Under the pieces are notes generated by a model. That model made no database searches. It was not told where the DNA came from and saw nothing but the letters and a program-made list of their open reading frames with translations. From Spiroplasma kunkelii CR2-3x (GTDB lineage: Bacteria > Bacillota_I > Bacilli_A > Mycoplasmatales > Mycoplasmataceae), in the NCBI RefSeq assembly GCF_001274875.1, contig NZ_CP010899.1, positions 744,001 to 808,000 on the forward strand: 64,000 nt of DNA. Direction: 5' to 3'. Position 1 is the stretch's first letter, and every line of letters begins with the position of its first letter. Positions 41,261 through 50,877 of the stretch are shown piece by piece. A program made the position numbers and the translations under genes.

Positions 41261-41289
41261 ATTATATCGTATTTTGTCTTAATTATCAA
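41261..41289 (-). promoter_or_regulatory. fib promoter
   Basis: TTGATA (41284-41289), 17-bp spacer, TATAAT (41261-41266) on the minus strand, 61 nt before the fib start. Confidence 0.75.
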
Positions 41290-41405
41290 TGACAAATATT
41301 AAAATGTTTAAAATTGTGTAGAAACCACATACATTTTGTATTTTTGGTTTTTACAGTTTTGGAAAGTAAATTTTTTTAATATTTTTAATTTAAGGAGTTG
41401 AAATT

Positions 41406-41516
41406 ATGCAAACAAAGCAATATTTTATTTTGCAGTCGCTAGTAAAAAAGTATGGTAAAGATAATGTTATTAATACTGTTAATAAGATTGCAAAAGATAT
41501 TGAAATTAAAAAGTAA
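41406..41516 (+). CDS. Plectrovirus 36-aa protein
   Basis: MQTKQYFILQSLVKKYGKDN ends DIEIKK. AAGGAG before the start. The intact member of a family with relics at 10233, 17803, 46490 and 47646. Sits just before the viral hairpin. Function unknown. Confidence 0.7.
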   Translation: MQTKQYFILQSLVKKYGKDNVINTVNKIAKDIEIKK

Positions 41517-41519
41517 AAG

Positions 41520-41600
41520 AATAAATTATTCCGCGTAATTTATTAGCGGAATAATTTATTCAATAATGTTTTTTAATGGAGCGAAGAGACAGCGAGCGGA
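41520..41600. repeat. Plectrovirus 15-bp palindrome and GC hairpin
   Basis: AATAAATTATTCCGC (41520-41534) and its exact complement (41546-41560) form a stem, followed by GCGAAGAGACAGCGAGCGGAGCGAG. Such structures in filamentous phages serve as replication origin or packaging signal; here the role is inferred. Confidence 0.65.
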
Positions 41601-41649
41601 GCGAGTTTGCAAATTTCAATTTTTTAATTTTTTAGAAGGGAGTTATATT

Positions 41650-41799
41650 GTGCCAACTTGATTAACAATAATATTTAGTATTATTATTTTATTGGGGATT
41701 TTTGCTTGAATTGGTTTATCAATTTTTCAAAAAATTAAACAAATTCGAGGAAAGAAAAAAGATAAAAAAATAATTGAAAGAAAGAAGGATAAAAAATAA
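41650..41799 (+). CDS. Plectrovirus single-span membrane peptide, GTG start
   Basis: VPTWLTIIFSIIILLGIFAW: one hydrophobic helix then a Lys-rich tail (KKKDKKIIERKKDKK), 49 residues. GAAGGGAG before GTG. TAATG overlap with the coat gene. Basic tails of this kind contact DNA inside filamentous particles. Confidence 0.65.
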
Positions 41800-42047
41800 T
41801 GTTAGATATGTATTTAATAACAGCAGTTAATTTTTTAGCAAATACACCTAAAACTATGACTGAGGGGATGACTGGTATTTGAACTGGATTAACTAGTGCA
41901 TTATGAAAAGTTAAAGAAGGTATAACAAATATTTTACCTGAGATAATGGTTTTTTTAGGCGATGCGTGAATTATTTTAATTCCGTTTGCAATTTTTTTGA
42001 TTATTAAAGTATTAAGCTTTTTCCGTTTTATGGTTAAAGAATTTTAG
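41799..42047 (+). CDS. Plectrovirus major coat protein
   Basis: 82 residues. MLDMYLITAVNFLANTPKTM, an amphipathic region, then one membrane helix (AWIILIPFAIFLIIKVLSFF) and a basic end. Size, helix and position match the major coat of SpV1-type viruses. A 21-bp stretch coding TPKTMT recurs at 60607-60627 in a terminase relic, and fragments at 46590-46680. Confidence 0.75.
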
Positions 42048-42372
42048 TATTTATTATTTATCATATATTTTAACTGTGGCACACTATTTTTTATATGTGA
42101 TTTGATGTAAAAAATGAATTTATTAAATAGAAAAATGAACTTATTATATTTACTATTAAAGTTCTTAATAGTTATTTTCAGTGTGCCAATTTTTATTATT
42201 TTATATATTTAACAATGTTTATTAACAGTGTTTATTAAACATTAAATAAACAATATATTAGCATTATTTATAACATTGTTAATAATCAGTGTTTATTACA
42301 ATAAATAAACATTATATAAACATTATTTATAACATTGTTTATTAAACAAATATTTAGTTAGGAGATTATATT
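42048..42372 (+). repeat. Viral non-coding region with GTTTATTA repeats
   Basis: Between 42205 and 42355 the motifs TGTTTATTAA, AATAAACA and CATTATTTATAACATTGTT (twice, 59 bp apart) recur on both strands. No gene. Looks like an iteron or regulatory cluster. Confidence 0.55.
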
Positions 42373-42699
42373 ATGGATATGAAATTTAAAACAACTAAGG
42401 AATATAAAAAAATAAATAAAAATTTTATTAATGATATTTTTTGATTAAATTTGATTTGTTTTTTTGGACATATTATTAATTTATTTATTTTAAGTTTTTT
42501 TATTTATATTTCAATATTAAGTTATGGTAAAGATTTTCCATTCTTTGAAATTATTATGTCTGTATTTGCTTTTATAAGTATTATTTTTTCGAATATTATG
42601 TATATGAAATATATTTTTGAATGTAAGGTGGATTTTGATGTTGAAAAAGAAAAATTAATTCAATATTGACAAATTGAAGGAGTTGATAAAATTGAGTAA
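42373..42699 (+). CDS. Plectrovirus two-span membrane protein
   Basis: 108 residues after TTAGGAG. Basic start [18 protein letters not shown], helices near residues 24-47 and 58-80, then a charged tail. Overlaps the next gene by 8 nt. Role unknown. Confidence 0.6.
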
Positions 42700-43132
42700 T
42701 TATATTAAGAAAAATCAGAATGTAGAAAATTATTTTATTAGTAAGGAATTTATCCCTTTTACAACAGATAAAGCAAGTTTTATTAATTTACCCAATCATA
42801 ATCGCCATATTGGTTTTTGGTTGAGTAATAAGTTTATTTATTCGAGTGAAAAACATTTAGAGCAAGTAGCAATCGGTTTGATTTATGATAATTCTTAGCC
42901 TATTATAAAGTATGATGAAAATTTAAAGCGAAATATTTGAAAATATTTAACTGGAACAGAATTAATCAATTTATATAATCAATATAAACAAAATTATTTT
43001 ACTAAAATGAAAGAAGCATTATTTTCAAGTGAACCTAAAAAAGTAAAAGCAAATAATAACAATAATAATTTAATAAATTGAACTGTTGAAAAAGAGCAAC
43101 AATTAATTAAAGATTTGGAAGATTTAAATTAA
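42692..43132 (+). pseudogene. Plectrovirus protein, TTG start, amber-interrupted
   Basis: TTG 42692 follows AAGGAG at a proper distance: [23 protein letters not shown] at 42896 interrupts the frame after YDNS; it then continues KYDENLKRNIWKYLTG to 43132 with no other fault. Hydrophilic, Asn-rich near the end. About 146 residues when whole. Confidence 0.6.
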
Positions 43133-43282
43133 ATGAGTTTATATGATTATTGAGTTCAATTTGTTAGTTATATTATTGGTGCAAATGGTCCTGAGTTTTT
43201 ATATATTATATCGTTTGTGTTATTTATTGTTTTGTTTTTTGGAATGTTTTTTAAACTTATTCAAAAAATGTGGAGTTTTTAA
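43133..43282 (+). CDS. Plectrovirus single-span peptide, 49 aa
   Basis: MSLYDYWVQFVSYIIGANGP then a helix (EFLYIISFVLFIVLFFGMFF). Starts within AATTAAATG overlapping the previous stop. Likely a minor virion protein. Confidence 0.6.
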
Positions 43283-43284
43283 AT

Positions 43285-43488
43285 ATGCAAAATGATTGAA
43301 TTAAATTAAAAGAGTTTTTTATTCATATATTTTTGTTTATAGATAAAACGAATGTTGAAAGTATTACAATGTGGAATTTAACACAAAATGAATATTTAAC
43401 TTTAATGGTTGGTATTTGAATTGTGATTTGGTCTTTTACTTGGTTTTTAATGTGAATGGTTTTTAAGATAGTTGGGTATTTTAAATAA
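43285..43488 (+). CDS. Plectrovirus single-span protein, 67 aa
   Basis: MQNDWIKLKEFFIHIFLFID, one helix around residues 40-62 rich in Trp (three UGA). Two nt after the previous stop and TAATG overlap with the next gene. Likely a minor virion protein. Confidence 0.6.
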
Positions 43489-44291
43489 TGAAAAAGTTTA
43501 TATTTTTCTTTAAAAACTATTGTTATATTAGTGGTTCAATGCTTTTGTTTAGTTTGGTTAATTTATTATTTTGGATAATTTCTTTGTATTGTGTTGGTTT
43601 AGTATTTTGATTGTTGTTTGCTTTGCAGTGTGTTTATTTTGTGTGATGATTGTGAAAAAATATTTTTTATCAGTTAAACGCTTTTCGGTTAGTTCAATTT
43701 ATTTGAGATAATTCGTTGTCGGTAATTATTGGTAAATTAGGAACTGGAAAAACATTGCTTTTAACTTATTTATTGCAAGTTATAAAATTATTGACAGATA
43801 AAATTTATAGTAATTATCCGTTAGAAGATGATAAAGTAAAAGTTTTAACATTTAAAAATTTAGATTTTACAGATAGAACAAAACCAGTTCCACCCGATGA
43901 TAGTGTTATTTTATTTGATGAAAGTTATTTGTATATTGATGAAACTAGTCCTCACGATGAGAAAAAAGTTCATAGTGGTAAAATAACCGTGAATTGTTTT
44001 AGCGAGACATTTTGGTAATCGTGCGTTGTTTACTGCTCAGCGTGAGGGTATGATTTGAAATAATATTAACCAGTTAGCAAGTGGAATTATTATTCCAATT
44101 TCATTGAAAAAACCAGTTATTAAGAAAGGGTTTAATTTTTTTAATCGTTTTTTATTATGCGAATTGGGATTTTTCAAGATATAACGGATTATGAAATTTA
44201 AAAAACAAAATCAGTAGAACGAACAGCAGAAGGTAAAAGAGCAAAACATAAGTCGGATGTTGAGTTAGGAATTCGGTTTTTTAAAATTTAA
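43488..44291 (+). pseudogene. Zot-like phage assembly ATPase, frameshifted
   Basis: Two N-terminal helices (residues about 15-60), then Walker A GKLGTGKT at about 81-88 and Walker B-like SVILFDESYLY at about 139-149. At about 43990 an extra base shifts the frame; the true continuation is LARHFGNRALFTAQREGMIW. Further TAA codons lie near 44183 and 44198. It ends KSDVELGIRFFKI. Zot/gp1-type ATPases drive filamentous phage extrusion. A shorter fragment lies at 56855-57178. Confidence 0.8.
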
Positions 44292-44410
44292 ATTATTAAG
44301 TTTTTGTATTTAAACTAATTTTTAGTTTGTTTAATTTTGTATTTTTTATTTATTTATTTTATGATATTTTTATATTATAAATAAATATTTTTATTATTTT
44401 TGTTATTTTC

Positions 44411-44440
44411 TTGTAATTTTTAAAATGTATGTGGTATAAT
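44411..44440 (+). promoter_or_regulatory. Plectrovirus promoter
   Basis: TTGTAA, 18 bp, TATAAT. The block TTTAAAATGTATGTGGTAT recurs at 59049-59066 and, reversed, at 13603-13621 and 14295-14313. Confidence 0.6.
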
Positions 44441-44607
44441 ACAAAATGTTTAAAATTGTTAAAATTATAATAATTTTTTTGTTTTTTATTTTTAAAATAA
44501 ATAAAAATTATTTTTATTATAATTAAACATTATACATATAAAATTTAACTACTATGTCTTATTCTTATTTTATCATCATTGTTATTTAATTACTGTAAAA
44601 AATTATT

Positions 44608-44751
44608 TTATCTTTTTGTTTCTTGTGCAATCTGATAACTATCTAAACTAATTTTAATAATATCAAAAAAAGAAATTAAGATTAACAACCCAACAAATCA
44701 AGCGCCACCATCAGTTAAATTTTTTTGTTGTTTCAACGATAATAATTTCAT
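44608..44751 (-). CDS. Candidate double-glycine-leader peptide
   Basis: 47 residues: a leader MKLLSLKQQKNLTDGG then a hydrophobic mature part of 31 residues (AWFVGLLILISFFDIIKISL...) ending QETKR. The GG ending with Leu and Ser at the expected places of the leader resembles class II bacteriocin or pheromone precursors. One UGA is Trp right after the GG. The ribosome site is weak. A 33-bp palindrome lies immediately upstream. No peptidase-containing transporter gene is adjacent. Alternative: a plain membrane peptide or relic. Confidence 0.45.
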
Positions 44752-44753
44752 TT

Positions 44754-44786
44754 CTAATTAAACAAATAATATTTGTTCATAATTAG
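44754..44786. promoter_or_regulatory. 33-bp near-perfect palindrome
   Basis: CTAATTA-AACAAATA-A-TATTTGTT-CATAATTAG: an 8-1-8 perfect core with outer arms interrupted by two bases. It lies 3 nt from the start codon of the peptide gene and directly before the UPF0236 relic. Confidence 0.5.
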
Positions 44787-44788
44787 AT

Positions 44789-45173
44789 ATGAATAAATTA
44801 TTTAAAAATGGCAATCCTGATGAAACAATAAAATATTTAAAAAAAATAATTACAAGAAAAAATATTAAAGAATATCCATTCTTAAAAGATAAAAAAGATA
44901 AAATCAAAGATTTCATTAAATATATCAAAAATAATTCTGAGGGTATTAAAATTTATAAAGAGGATTGATATATAGGGTCTTATACTGAACCACAAATTTC
45001 GCATAATGTAAAATTATTAAAAGGATATAGTGCTAAATCATATAGTAAAAAAGTTTTTAAAAAAATGATTGCAATAAAAAATGGCAAAAGAAAATGGTGT
45101 TAATTTAATTGAGTTTTATCTTAATAAATTAAACAAAAAAATAAAAAAAAATATAATTATTATTTTAATTTAA
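44789..45173 (+). pseudogene. UPF0236-type transposase, C-terminal relic
   Basis: MNKLFKNGNPDETIKYLKKI, then KYIKNNSEGIKIYKEDWYIG, HNVKLLKGYSAKSYSKKV. This is the end of UPF0236 (ISLre2-like) proteins, where a helical segment precedes a G-x-S/A-x-S block. A slip near 45100 separates the last 30 residues (NGVNLIEFYLNKLNKKIKKN). The N-terminal catalytic part is absent. Confidence 0.6.
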
Positions 45174-45645
45174 AGTAAAAATCAATGATTTAAAATAAAT
45201 TTATTAAATAATTTGCGAATTATTATTTTTTTATTGTAAATTATTACTTTTATGTTATAATTAAATTAATTAAAAAACATAAATTTATCTTTTTCTTAGA
45301 AATTTTATTTTAGTAAATAAATATTTATTAAAATAAGGTATCATCAAACGTTTATTTTACTCCATCATTACTTTGTTATTTTTTTAAATTTATTGTTTTT
45401 TTTTTTTTTTTTATAATAATCATTAGGTTTTGAATCTTCATTTATATTTTTATATTCTATTTTTATTCCAAATTGTTTAGTTGCTTTATTTTGTTCTTCA
45501 TTTTATGAAATAATAATAATATTTTTATCTTGATTTTGATGTGAAATATTTACAATTGAAGTTGAAATACTATGTCCAATAATACTAATCATTCCATATA
45601 ATGATAATATTTTTTCATTTCTTTTTTTCTTTCAATTTGAATAAA
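45174..45645. other. Gene relics and AT-rich spacer
   Basis: On the minus strand 45395-45590 a broken frame reads ISIIGHSISTSIVNISHQNQ, TAA, then EEQNKATKQFGIKIEYKNIN and ends in a poly-Lys run coded by A17. No family recognised. Confidence 0.35.
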
Positions 45646-45677
45646 AAAGTTACAACATTATTTTTGCAACTTTTTTA
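45646..45677. terminator. Terminator hairpin
   Basis: AAAAAAGTTACAA / TTGCAACTTTTTT around an eight-base loop (one mismatch). Confidence 0.6.
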
Positions 45678-45689
45678 TTAATTATCCTT

Positions 45690-46326
45690 GTGCTTTTTCT
45701 GTTAACTCATTAACTTTCTCTTACTCACTACCTTTTAACTTAGTTTTCAAATCAGCAAATTATGCTTCTAATGCAGTAACTTTTTCTTGTGCCGCTTTTA
45801 AAGTCACCTTCTAAAGCATTTTTCTCCTCAATAACTTTATCTAAAATTAGATTCAAGCTTTTTTTTTTTTTTGTTCTAAAGAAAGTTTATTTTGTTCACT
45901 ATCTGCTAACTTCGCTTTTAACTAAGTAACTTCCATTTCCAAAGTATAAACTTTTTCTTGTGATTATTTTGTTAACTTATTAATCTTTAGTTTTTTTAGT
46001 TCTATCTCTGCTTTAAGACTAGTATTGTGACTTGTTGCATCATATGTAATTTATACTTCAAGAACTTTTTTACTTTGTTCTAAAGCAGTTTTATCTTCCT
46101 CATTTGTACTTCAGTATCATAAATTACTGGAATAAAATTTCTTAATTTTGGTTTCCTAACATTAGTAATTAAATAATTATCCTTTCAATAAAATTATTTT
46201 CCGCCATAATTTCATTCTCCTGATAATTTACTATTATTTTCTAAATTGTAAGTATACATTGCATATTCTGTTGAAATAGCAGTTGATCCAATTGTTAATG
46301 TACTTAAAACTTAAAAGTTTTTTCAT
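45690..46326 (-). pseudogene. Secreted coiled-coil protein, heavily eroded
   Basis: MKKLLSF at 46326 after AAGGAG begins a signal-like stretch (VLSTLTIGSTAISTEYAMYT in the next frame). Pieces of a long coiled coil are legible in shifting frames: [45 protein letters not shown], and near the end LEG..LKAAQEKVTALEA. At least ten stops or slips. Long dead. Confidence 0.55.
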
Positions 46327-46479
46327 TTTTTTTATACTCCTTCCTTTCTTAGACAACACTAAGATAATTCTATGATATCCTCAAAACAAAGAAAATAATT
46401 TTCCGTTTTTAAATATTTAATAATATTTTTTGTAAATTATAATATAAAGTTCAATAAAATAACAAAGGAATTGATTTTT

Positions 46480-46720
46480 GTCAGAAAGAAAACATTATTT
46501 TATTTTGCGGTTTTTAGTAACTAAGTATGGAAAAAATAATACAACAGCTGTTAATTTTCTAGGTACAGATACTTTACTATTTCAGATAACATGGATTCTA
46601 TTTGAACTGGATTGAGTAATACAATGATAAAAGTTAAAAATGCTATTAATGTGTTATTACAGTTAATAATCTTCTAAAATATAAATTTCAGTTGGAACAT
46701 CATTTTTGTTTTAGCAAAAA
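46480..46720 (+). mobile_element. Plectrovirus fragments
   Basis: SERKHYFILRFLVTKYGKNN (small ORF family) runs into a piece of the coat gene in another frame (MDSIWTGLSNTMIKVKNAIN, compare GIWTGLTSALWKVKEGI at 41878). Both truncated. Confidence 0.6.
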
Positions 46721-46771
46721 AAAAAAAAAAAAATATTGACAATGTCAATACAAAATTGTTTTTTTTATTAT
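46721..46771. promoter_or_regulatory. A17 tract and TATTGAC palindrome downstream of greA
   Basis: A run of 17 A is followed by TATTGACAATGTCAATA (46734-46750), a 7-3-7 perfect palindrome. On the minus strand this is after the greA stop, but the stem lacks a T-run long enough for a clear terminator other than the A17 complement. Confidence 0.4.
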
Positions 46772-47242
46772 TTATTCTACAGTTAAAATTTTAACTTTAT
46801 AAGGTTCTTGAATTCCCTTAATTTCAACTAAATCTCCAGCTTTTTTGCCAATAATAGCTTTTGCAATTGGTGATTCATTTGAAATTGTATTTTCAAAAGG
46901 ATTAGCTTCAACAGCACCAACAATTTTTAATTCATATTTTTTATTAATCAATAAATTAGTAAATGTTACTGTACTTCCCAATTTAATAATTCCTGTTTTT
47001 GATTTAACTTCCTTAATTTCTTTTGCTTTTGTTAATAGTGATTCAATTTCTTTAATTCGTCCTTCAACTTCTGCTTGACGGTTTCGTGCTGCATCATAAT
47101 CAGCATTTTCTGATAAGTCTCCCTGTGCACGAGCTTCTTTTAACTCTTCAATAACTTCGGGACGAATAACATTAATTAAATTATCTAATTCTTCTTGTAA
47201 GTCTTTAATTCCCTCTTTAGTTAACAAAATTTCTTCATTCAT
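46772..47242 (-). CDS. greA: Transcription elongation factor GreA
   Basis: 156 residues, intact. N-terminal coiled coil with the acidic tip ARAQGDLSENADYDAARNRQ (residues about 38-57), and a C-terminal FKBP-like domain with SPIAKAIIGKKAGDLVEI. It rescues backtracked RNA polymerase by stimulating transcript cleavage. Usual length for the family. Confidence 0.95.
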   Translation of the reverse strand: MNEEILLTKEGIKDLQEELDNLINVIRPEVIEELKEARAQGDLSENADYDAARNRQAEVEGRIKEIESLLTKAKEIKEVKSKTGIIKLGSTVTFTNLLINKKYELKIVGAVEANPFENTISNESPIAKAIIGKKAGDLVEIKGIQEPYKVKILTVE

Positions 47243-47324
47243 GGTGTTCTCTCTGTTCCTCTCTGTTTTTTAATTACAACAATCATTATTATACCTTAAA
47301 AAAAGCAATAATAATGGGATTTTT

Positions 47325-47567
47325 TATTTTTTATCAAGTAATAACACCTTAATTTTTGTTGCAATAATATCAATTGCAATTTCATTTTCTTCATAATATG
47401 GTACAATAATATCGGCATATTTAATACTTTGCTCAACAAAGTACTCATGCATTATTTTTACTGTTGTTAAATACTGATTAATAATACTTTCAACTGTTTG
47501 CCCCCATTCTGATAAAACACGTGTTAAACGTCGAATAAAACGAATGTCATCTTCTGTTTTGTAATCT
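47325..47567 (-). pseudogene. udk: Uridine kinase, C-terminal fragment
   Basis: About 80 residues: KTEDDIRFIRRLTRVLSEWG, then VKIMHEYFVEQSIKYADIIV, then VLLLDKK at the end. These are the Udk blocks R-R-L-x-R-D and the ...P.YADIIIP.. region. The P-loop half is missing; at about 47567 the sequence changes to plectroviral DNA. Uridine salvage by this copy must be lost unless another exists. Confidence 0.85.
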
Positions 47568-47700
47568 TATTAACAATATTAATAATATTATCTTTTCCAT
47601 ACTTAATTACTAAAAAACGCAAAATAAAATAATGTTTTCTTTCCATTAAAAAATCAACTCTTTTCAAAGTTGATTCGTTGCACTTCGATTACAAAATGCA
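47568..47700 (-). mobile_element. Plectrovirus fragment that truncates udk
   Basis: MERKHYFILRFLVIKYGKDN at 47646 downwards is the small viral ORF. The segment 47618-47690 matches 17828-17908 almost base for base, including the GCACTTCGATTACA motif. Confidence 0.7.
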
Positions 47701-47782
47701 TTTTATAAAAAAATTTTATACTAAATTTAAGAAATTAAAAACTTTCTTGAGAAAGAAGGTTTAAGTATTAGTTTTCCCTAAA

Positions 47783-48091
47783 TTATTTTTGTAATTGTTG
47801 ATCATAATATTTTTTTGTTTTATTAATATTGTTTTTGCCAACAAAAACAAAGTTATGTTTTGATTTAATACAATCCGGATTGATACAATGCAATTTATAC
47901 TCACAAGGTTTTGAGCGACAGAAAAAAACCGGTTGTTCACACATTTGGCATGATAAAATTGATTTTTGTGATTCTTGCATTGCAGCACATTTTTTACATT
48001 CTTCAGCATGTTGTTCGCAGCCAATGAAGACACTATCTGGCATTGCTAATCTTTTTTTTGTTTCAGTTGAATTGTTATTTTCGAAAGCCAT
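47783..48091 (-). CDS. Cys-rich zinc-ribbon-like protein
   Basis: 102 residues, ten cysteines in pairs: GCEQHAEECKKCA, SCQMCEQPVFFC, then CEYKLHCINPDCIKSKH. AAAGGAG upstream. Four or so possible zinc knuckles, with a hydrophilic tail. No family recognised; perhaps a nucleic-acid or protein adaptor. Distinct from the 49-aa Cys-rich peptide at 31728. Confidence 0.65.
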   Translation of the reverse strand: MAFENNNSTETKKRLAMPDSVFIGCEQHAEECKKCAAMQESQKSILSCQMCEQPVFFCRSKPCEYKLHCINPDCIKSKHNFVFVGKNNINKTKKYYDQQLQK

Positions 48092-48441
48092 AGTTTTTGT
48101 GTTCTCCTTTCATAAAATAATTGTAATAAACACCTCTCTTATCAAAAAATTATCGGCGCCAATAGTAAAAACATTAATGCCGATGAATGATAAAACTTAT
48201 CTTTAAGGGTTAATACAAATTTTAGTATATATTTTTTAGTAAAAATTAACAATGTTATTCCTTTCAAAAATGTTGATTATTAAGGGTTTGATGAAATAAT
48301 TTGGTAATTTATGTTAAAAATTAAAAAAATAACTTATTTTATTTAAAATAATTTATAATTATTTAATTTAAGTTTAAACTTGAAAAAAATACAATAAGAT
48401 TATCGATAATATTAATTGAATATAAAGGAAACATATAAAAA

Positions 48442-48537
48442 ATGAAAAAAATTTTAGCAATTCTAGGAGCAATTAGTTTTTCGGCAATTGGAGCAAGTAA
48501 TGCTATTGCTTGTAATTCAATAATATCTTTTTTATAA
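48442..48537 (+). pseudogene. Lipoprotein signal-peptide stub
   Basis: MKKILAILGAISFSAIGASN then AIAC, a complete signal and lipobox, then NSIISFL and a stop after 31 residues. A terminator follows at 48604. Either a decayed lipoprotein or a tiny lipopeptide. Confidence 0.5.
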
Positions 48538-48603
48538 GAACAATTTAACAAATTAAGTTAAATAAATATTATTTTTCAAATATTGAATGTTCTCAATATT
48601 TAA

Positions 48604-48656
48604 ATTAAAAATGTTTCTTTTAACTGGAAATATTTAGTTAAAAGAAACATTTTTTT
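48604..48656. terminator. Long-stem bidirectional terminator
   Basis: AAAAATGTTTCTTTTAACT pairs with AGTTAAAAGAAACATTTTTT around a short loop. It ends the tpx transcript on the minus strand. Confidence 0.85.
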
Positions 48657-48678
48657 ATTTCATTACAAGTTTTTATTT

Positions 48679-49179
48679 TTAAATAGTATCTAAAAATTGA
48701 TAAACTTCTTCATAATTTGGTTCAGAAGAAGTTGGTGAAACAATTTGTAAATAAATAATTTTATTGTCTTGATCTAAAACCATTACACTTCGTGCTAATA
48801 AGTTATTAAATGGAAAGTATAATTTTGTTTGTGTTCCAAATTCACGATAATTAGTATCAGATAATAGAATATGGTTTAAATTAATAAAAGCTTCACATAC
48901 TCGTTTCAAAGCAAATGGCAAATCACGTGAAATTGTTATTAATTGAAAATTAGGATATTTACTAATAATTGTTTCATTAAATTGTTTTGTTTGTGTTAAA
49001 CAAACACTGGTATCTATACTGGGTACTGCGGAAATAACTTTATATTCTTTTATTATGGTTGCTAATTCAAAATCTTGTCAATCAACCATATCAGCTTTAA
49101 ATGATACTTTGTCACCAACTTGAAGATGATCTTTTGCAAGCAAATTTTTAACATCGCCGCTCATTCTTCCTACTGCCAT
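48679..49179 (-). CDS. tpx: Thiol peroxidase, Tpx-type peroxiredoxin
   Basis: 166 residues. Peroxidatic Cys60 in SIDTSVC, resolving Cys95 in LPFALKRVC: the atypical 2-Cys Tpx spacing. It reduces peroxides with thioredoxin. Intact, AAGGGAGG before the ATG. Stand-alone gene ended by the 48604 hairpin. Confidence 0.9.
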
Positions 49180-49230
49180 AAAAGTTGCTTCCTCCCTTCT
49201 TTTATAAGAGTATTATATACTAAAATATTA

Positions 49231-50040
49231 TTATGATAATAAAGTATTTCAAGTATTTTCAATTATTGTTGCTATAACTTCGTCGGCAATATAATTAATC
49301 GGATTTACTGTTCGTTGTAATAAACAAATAAATTCAATGTTTTTCTTTTTATTTCCTAAAATTGGAGAATAGTCACAATTGATAACACTGAAACCATTAT
49401 TAATACCTAAAGTAAATATTTTTTTAATAACATCATAGTGAGTTGCTTTATGATTAATTTTTCCTTTCTTCACAGCTTCTTTTGTATTCTCAAACTGTGG
49501 TTTAATTAAGAAAAAAGCATAATGATTTAATAATAAAATATCTTTTAAAGATGGAATAATTTTATCTAATGAAATAAAAGAAACATCACAGCAAGCAAAT
49601 TCAATTTCATCAGGGGCAAATAATGCTTTAGTAACATATCGAAAATTAGTTTTCTCTAATGAAACAACCTGTGGATTATTGCGTAACTTTCAAGCTAATT
49701 GGTTTGTCCCAACATCGACAGCATAAACTTTTTTAGCATGATTTTGTAATAAACAATCGGTAAAACCACCAGTTGAAGCACCAATGTCAAGGCAAACTAG
49801 GTTCTTAACGGTTAAATTAAAAGCAGTTAAACCTTTGGCTAACTTTTCCCCTGCTCGGGAAACATATTTTAATGGTTCACCACGTAATTTAATAATACTA
49901 TTTTCTTTTACTAGTTCACCTGGTTTTAAAGCTGGGACATTATCAACTAAAACATTGTTTGCTAAAATCATTGCTTTAGCTTTTTCACGTGAAGGAGCTA
50001 AATTATTATTAACCATTAACTGGTCTAACCGAATTTTCAT
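49231..50040 (-). CDS. tlyA: TlyA-family rRNA methyltransferase
   Basis: 269 residues. An S4 RNA-binding domain at the start (MKIRLDQLMVNNNLAPSREK to KLRGE), then an FtsJ-like SAM fold: LDIGASTGGFTDCLLQ near residues 85-100, CCDVSFISLDKII and LIKPQFE. The family methylates 2'-O of cytidines in ribosomal RNA. Follows the 170-aa gene by 6 nt, so in one operon. Intact. Confidence 0.92.
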
Positions 50041-50046
50041 TAAAAT

Positions 50047-50559
50047 TTATTCTTCCTTTCATTTACTTTTCTTAAATGCACGTTGGTTTTGAAAACGAAA
50101 TAATAATCGTTGCTTTCGATTTTTTGTTTCCCGATAAGTTTCTAAGATTGTATCTTGTGCCAGGATATAATTAGTAATTTCTTTAAAAAAGTAAGCACCA
50201 TATGATAATGTTCATTTTAATGAAACAAAATTTTGATCAATTTTAGCTTCAATAATTTTTGAATAATTACTAATAATGTAATTACATTCTAGCATAATGT
50301 TATTAATATTATTATATTTAAAAAGATAATATGTTGTTTGTGGTAATTGATATTTTTGTGCTAAAAAAGCAAGATTTTTTGGAATAATTAACTGTTGAGT
50401 ATCTAAGTCAATTGTAATATCAACTGGTTTTCATAATGGCACATAGTGGATTTTTCCCAATAAAGTTAATAACCGTTGCTTAGTTTCTTGTGATATTTGT
50501 CACTTTTTCCCTCATTTGTTATTTGCTCAATTATAATAATTAAACTTGTTATTTTCCAT
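50047..50559 (-). CDS. Hypothetical 170-aa basic protein
   Basis: MENNKFNYYNWANNKWGKKW; many Trp by UGA; ends in a strongly basic stretch (RETKNRKQRLLFRFQNQRAF). Co-transcribed with tlyA downstream. It may bind RNA (from composition and neighbour only). Confidence 0.65.
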
Positions 50560-50877
50560 CTAATCACCCATTTAACTAAAGTAATTATACCAAATTTAGG
50601 ATAAACAAAAAAGATTTAGATAATAATTTTATTTGCATTAATTATCCTAATATTTAAAATTTAATATTTATACTTTCACTTATAATTTAGGAAGTAAATA
50701 TAACTTATTTTTTTAAAAGGCAAATTATTTACAATTTTAAGCTTAAAAATGGGAAAAAAATTGATATTTTAATAATTATCACTAAATTAATTGTGCCATA
50801 AAATGATAAGGATATAATTAAAGTGTAAATAATATTTACGGTGTCAATATAGATATTTTTACAGGAGATTATTAATA

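Noticed and set aside
42200-42360. CRISPR-like array
   Set aside because: Repeats are short, overlap and occur on both strands with no spacer regularity; no cas genes in the window.
46734-46750. Terminator for greA at the TATTGAC palindrome
   Set aside because: The stem is short and AT-rich and not followed by a proper T-run on the minus strand; kept only as an unexplained palindrome.
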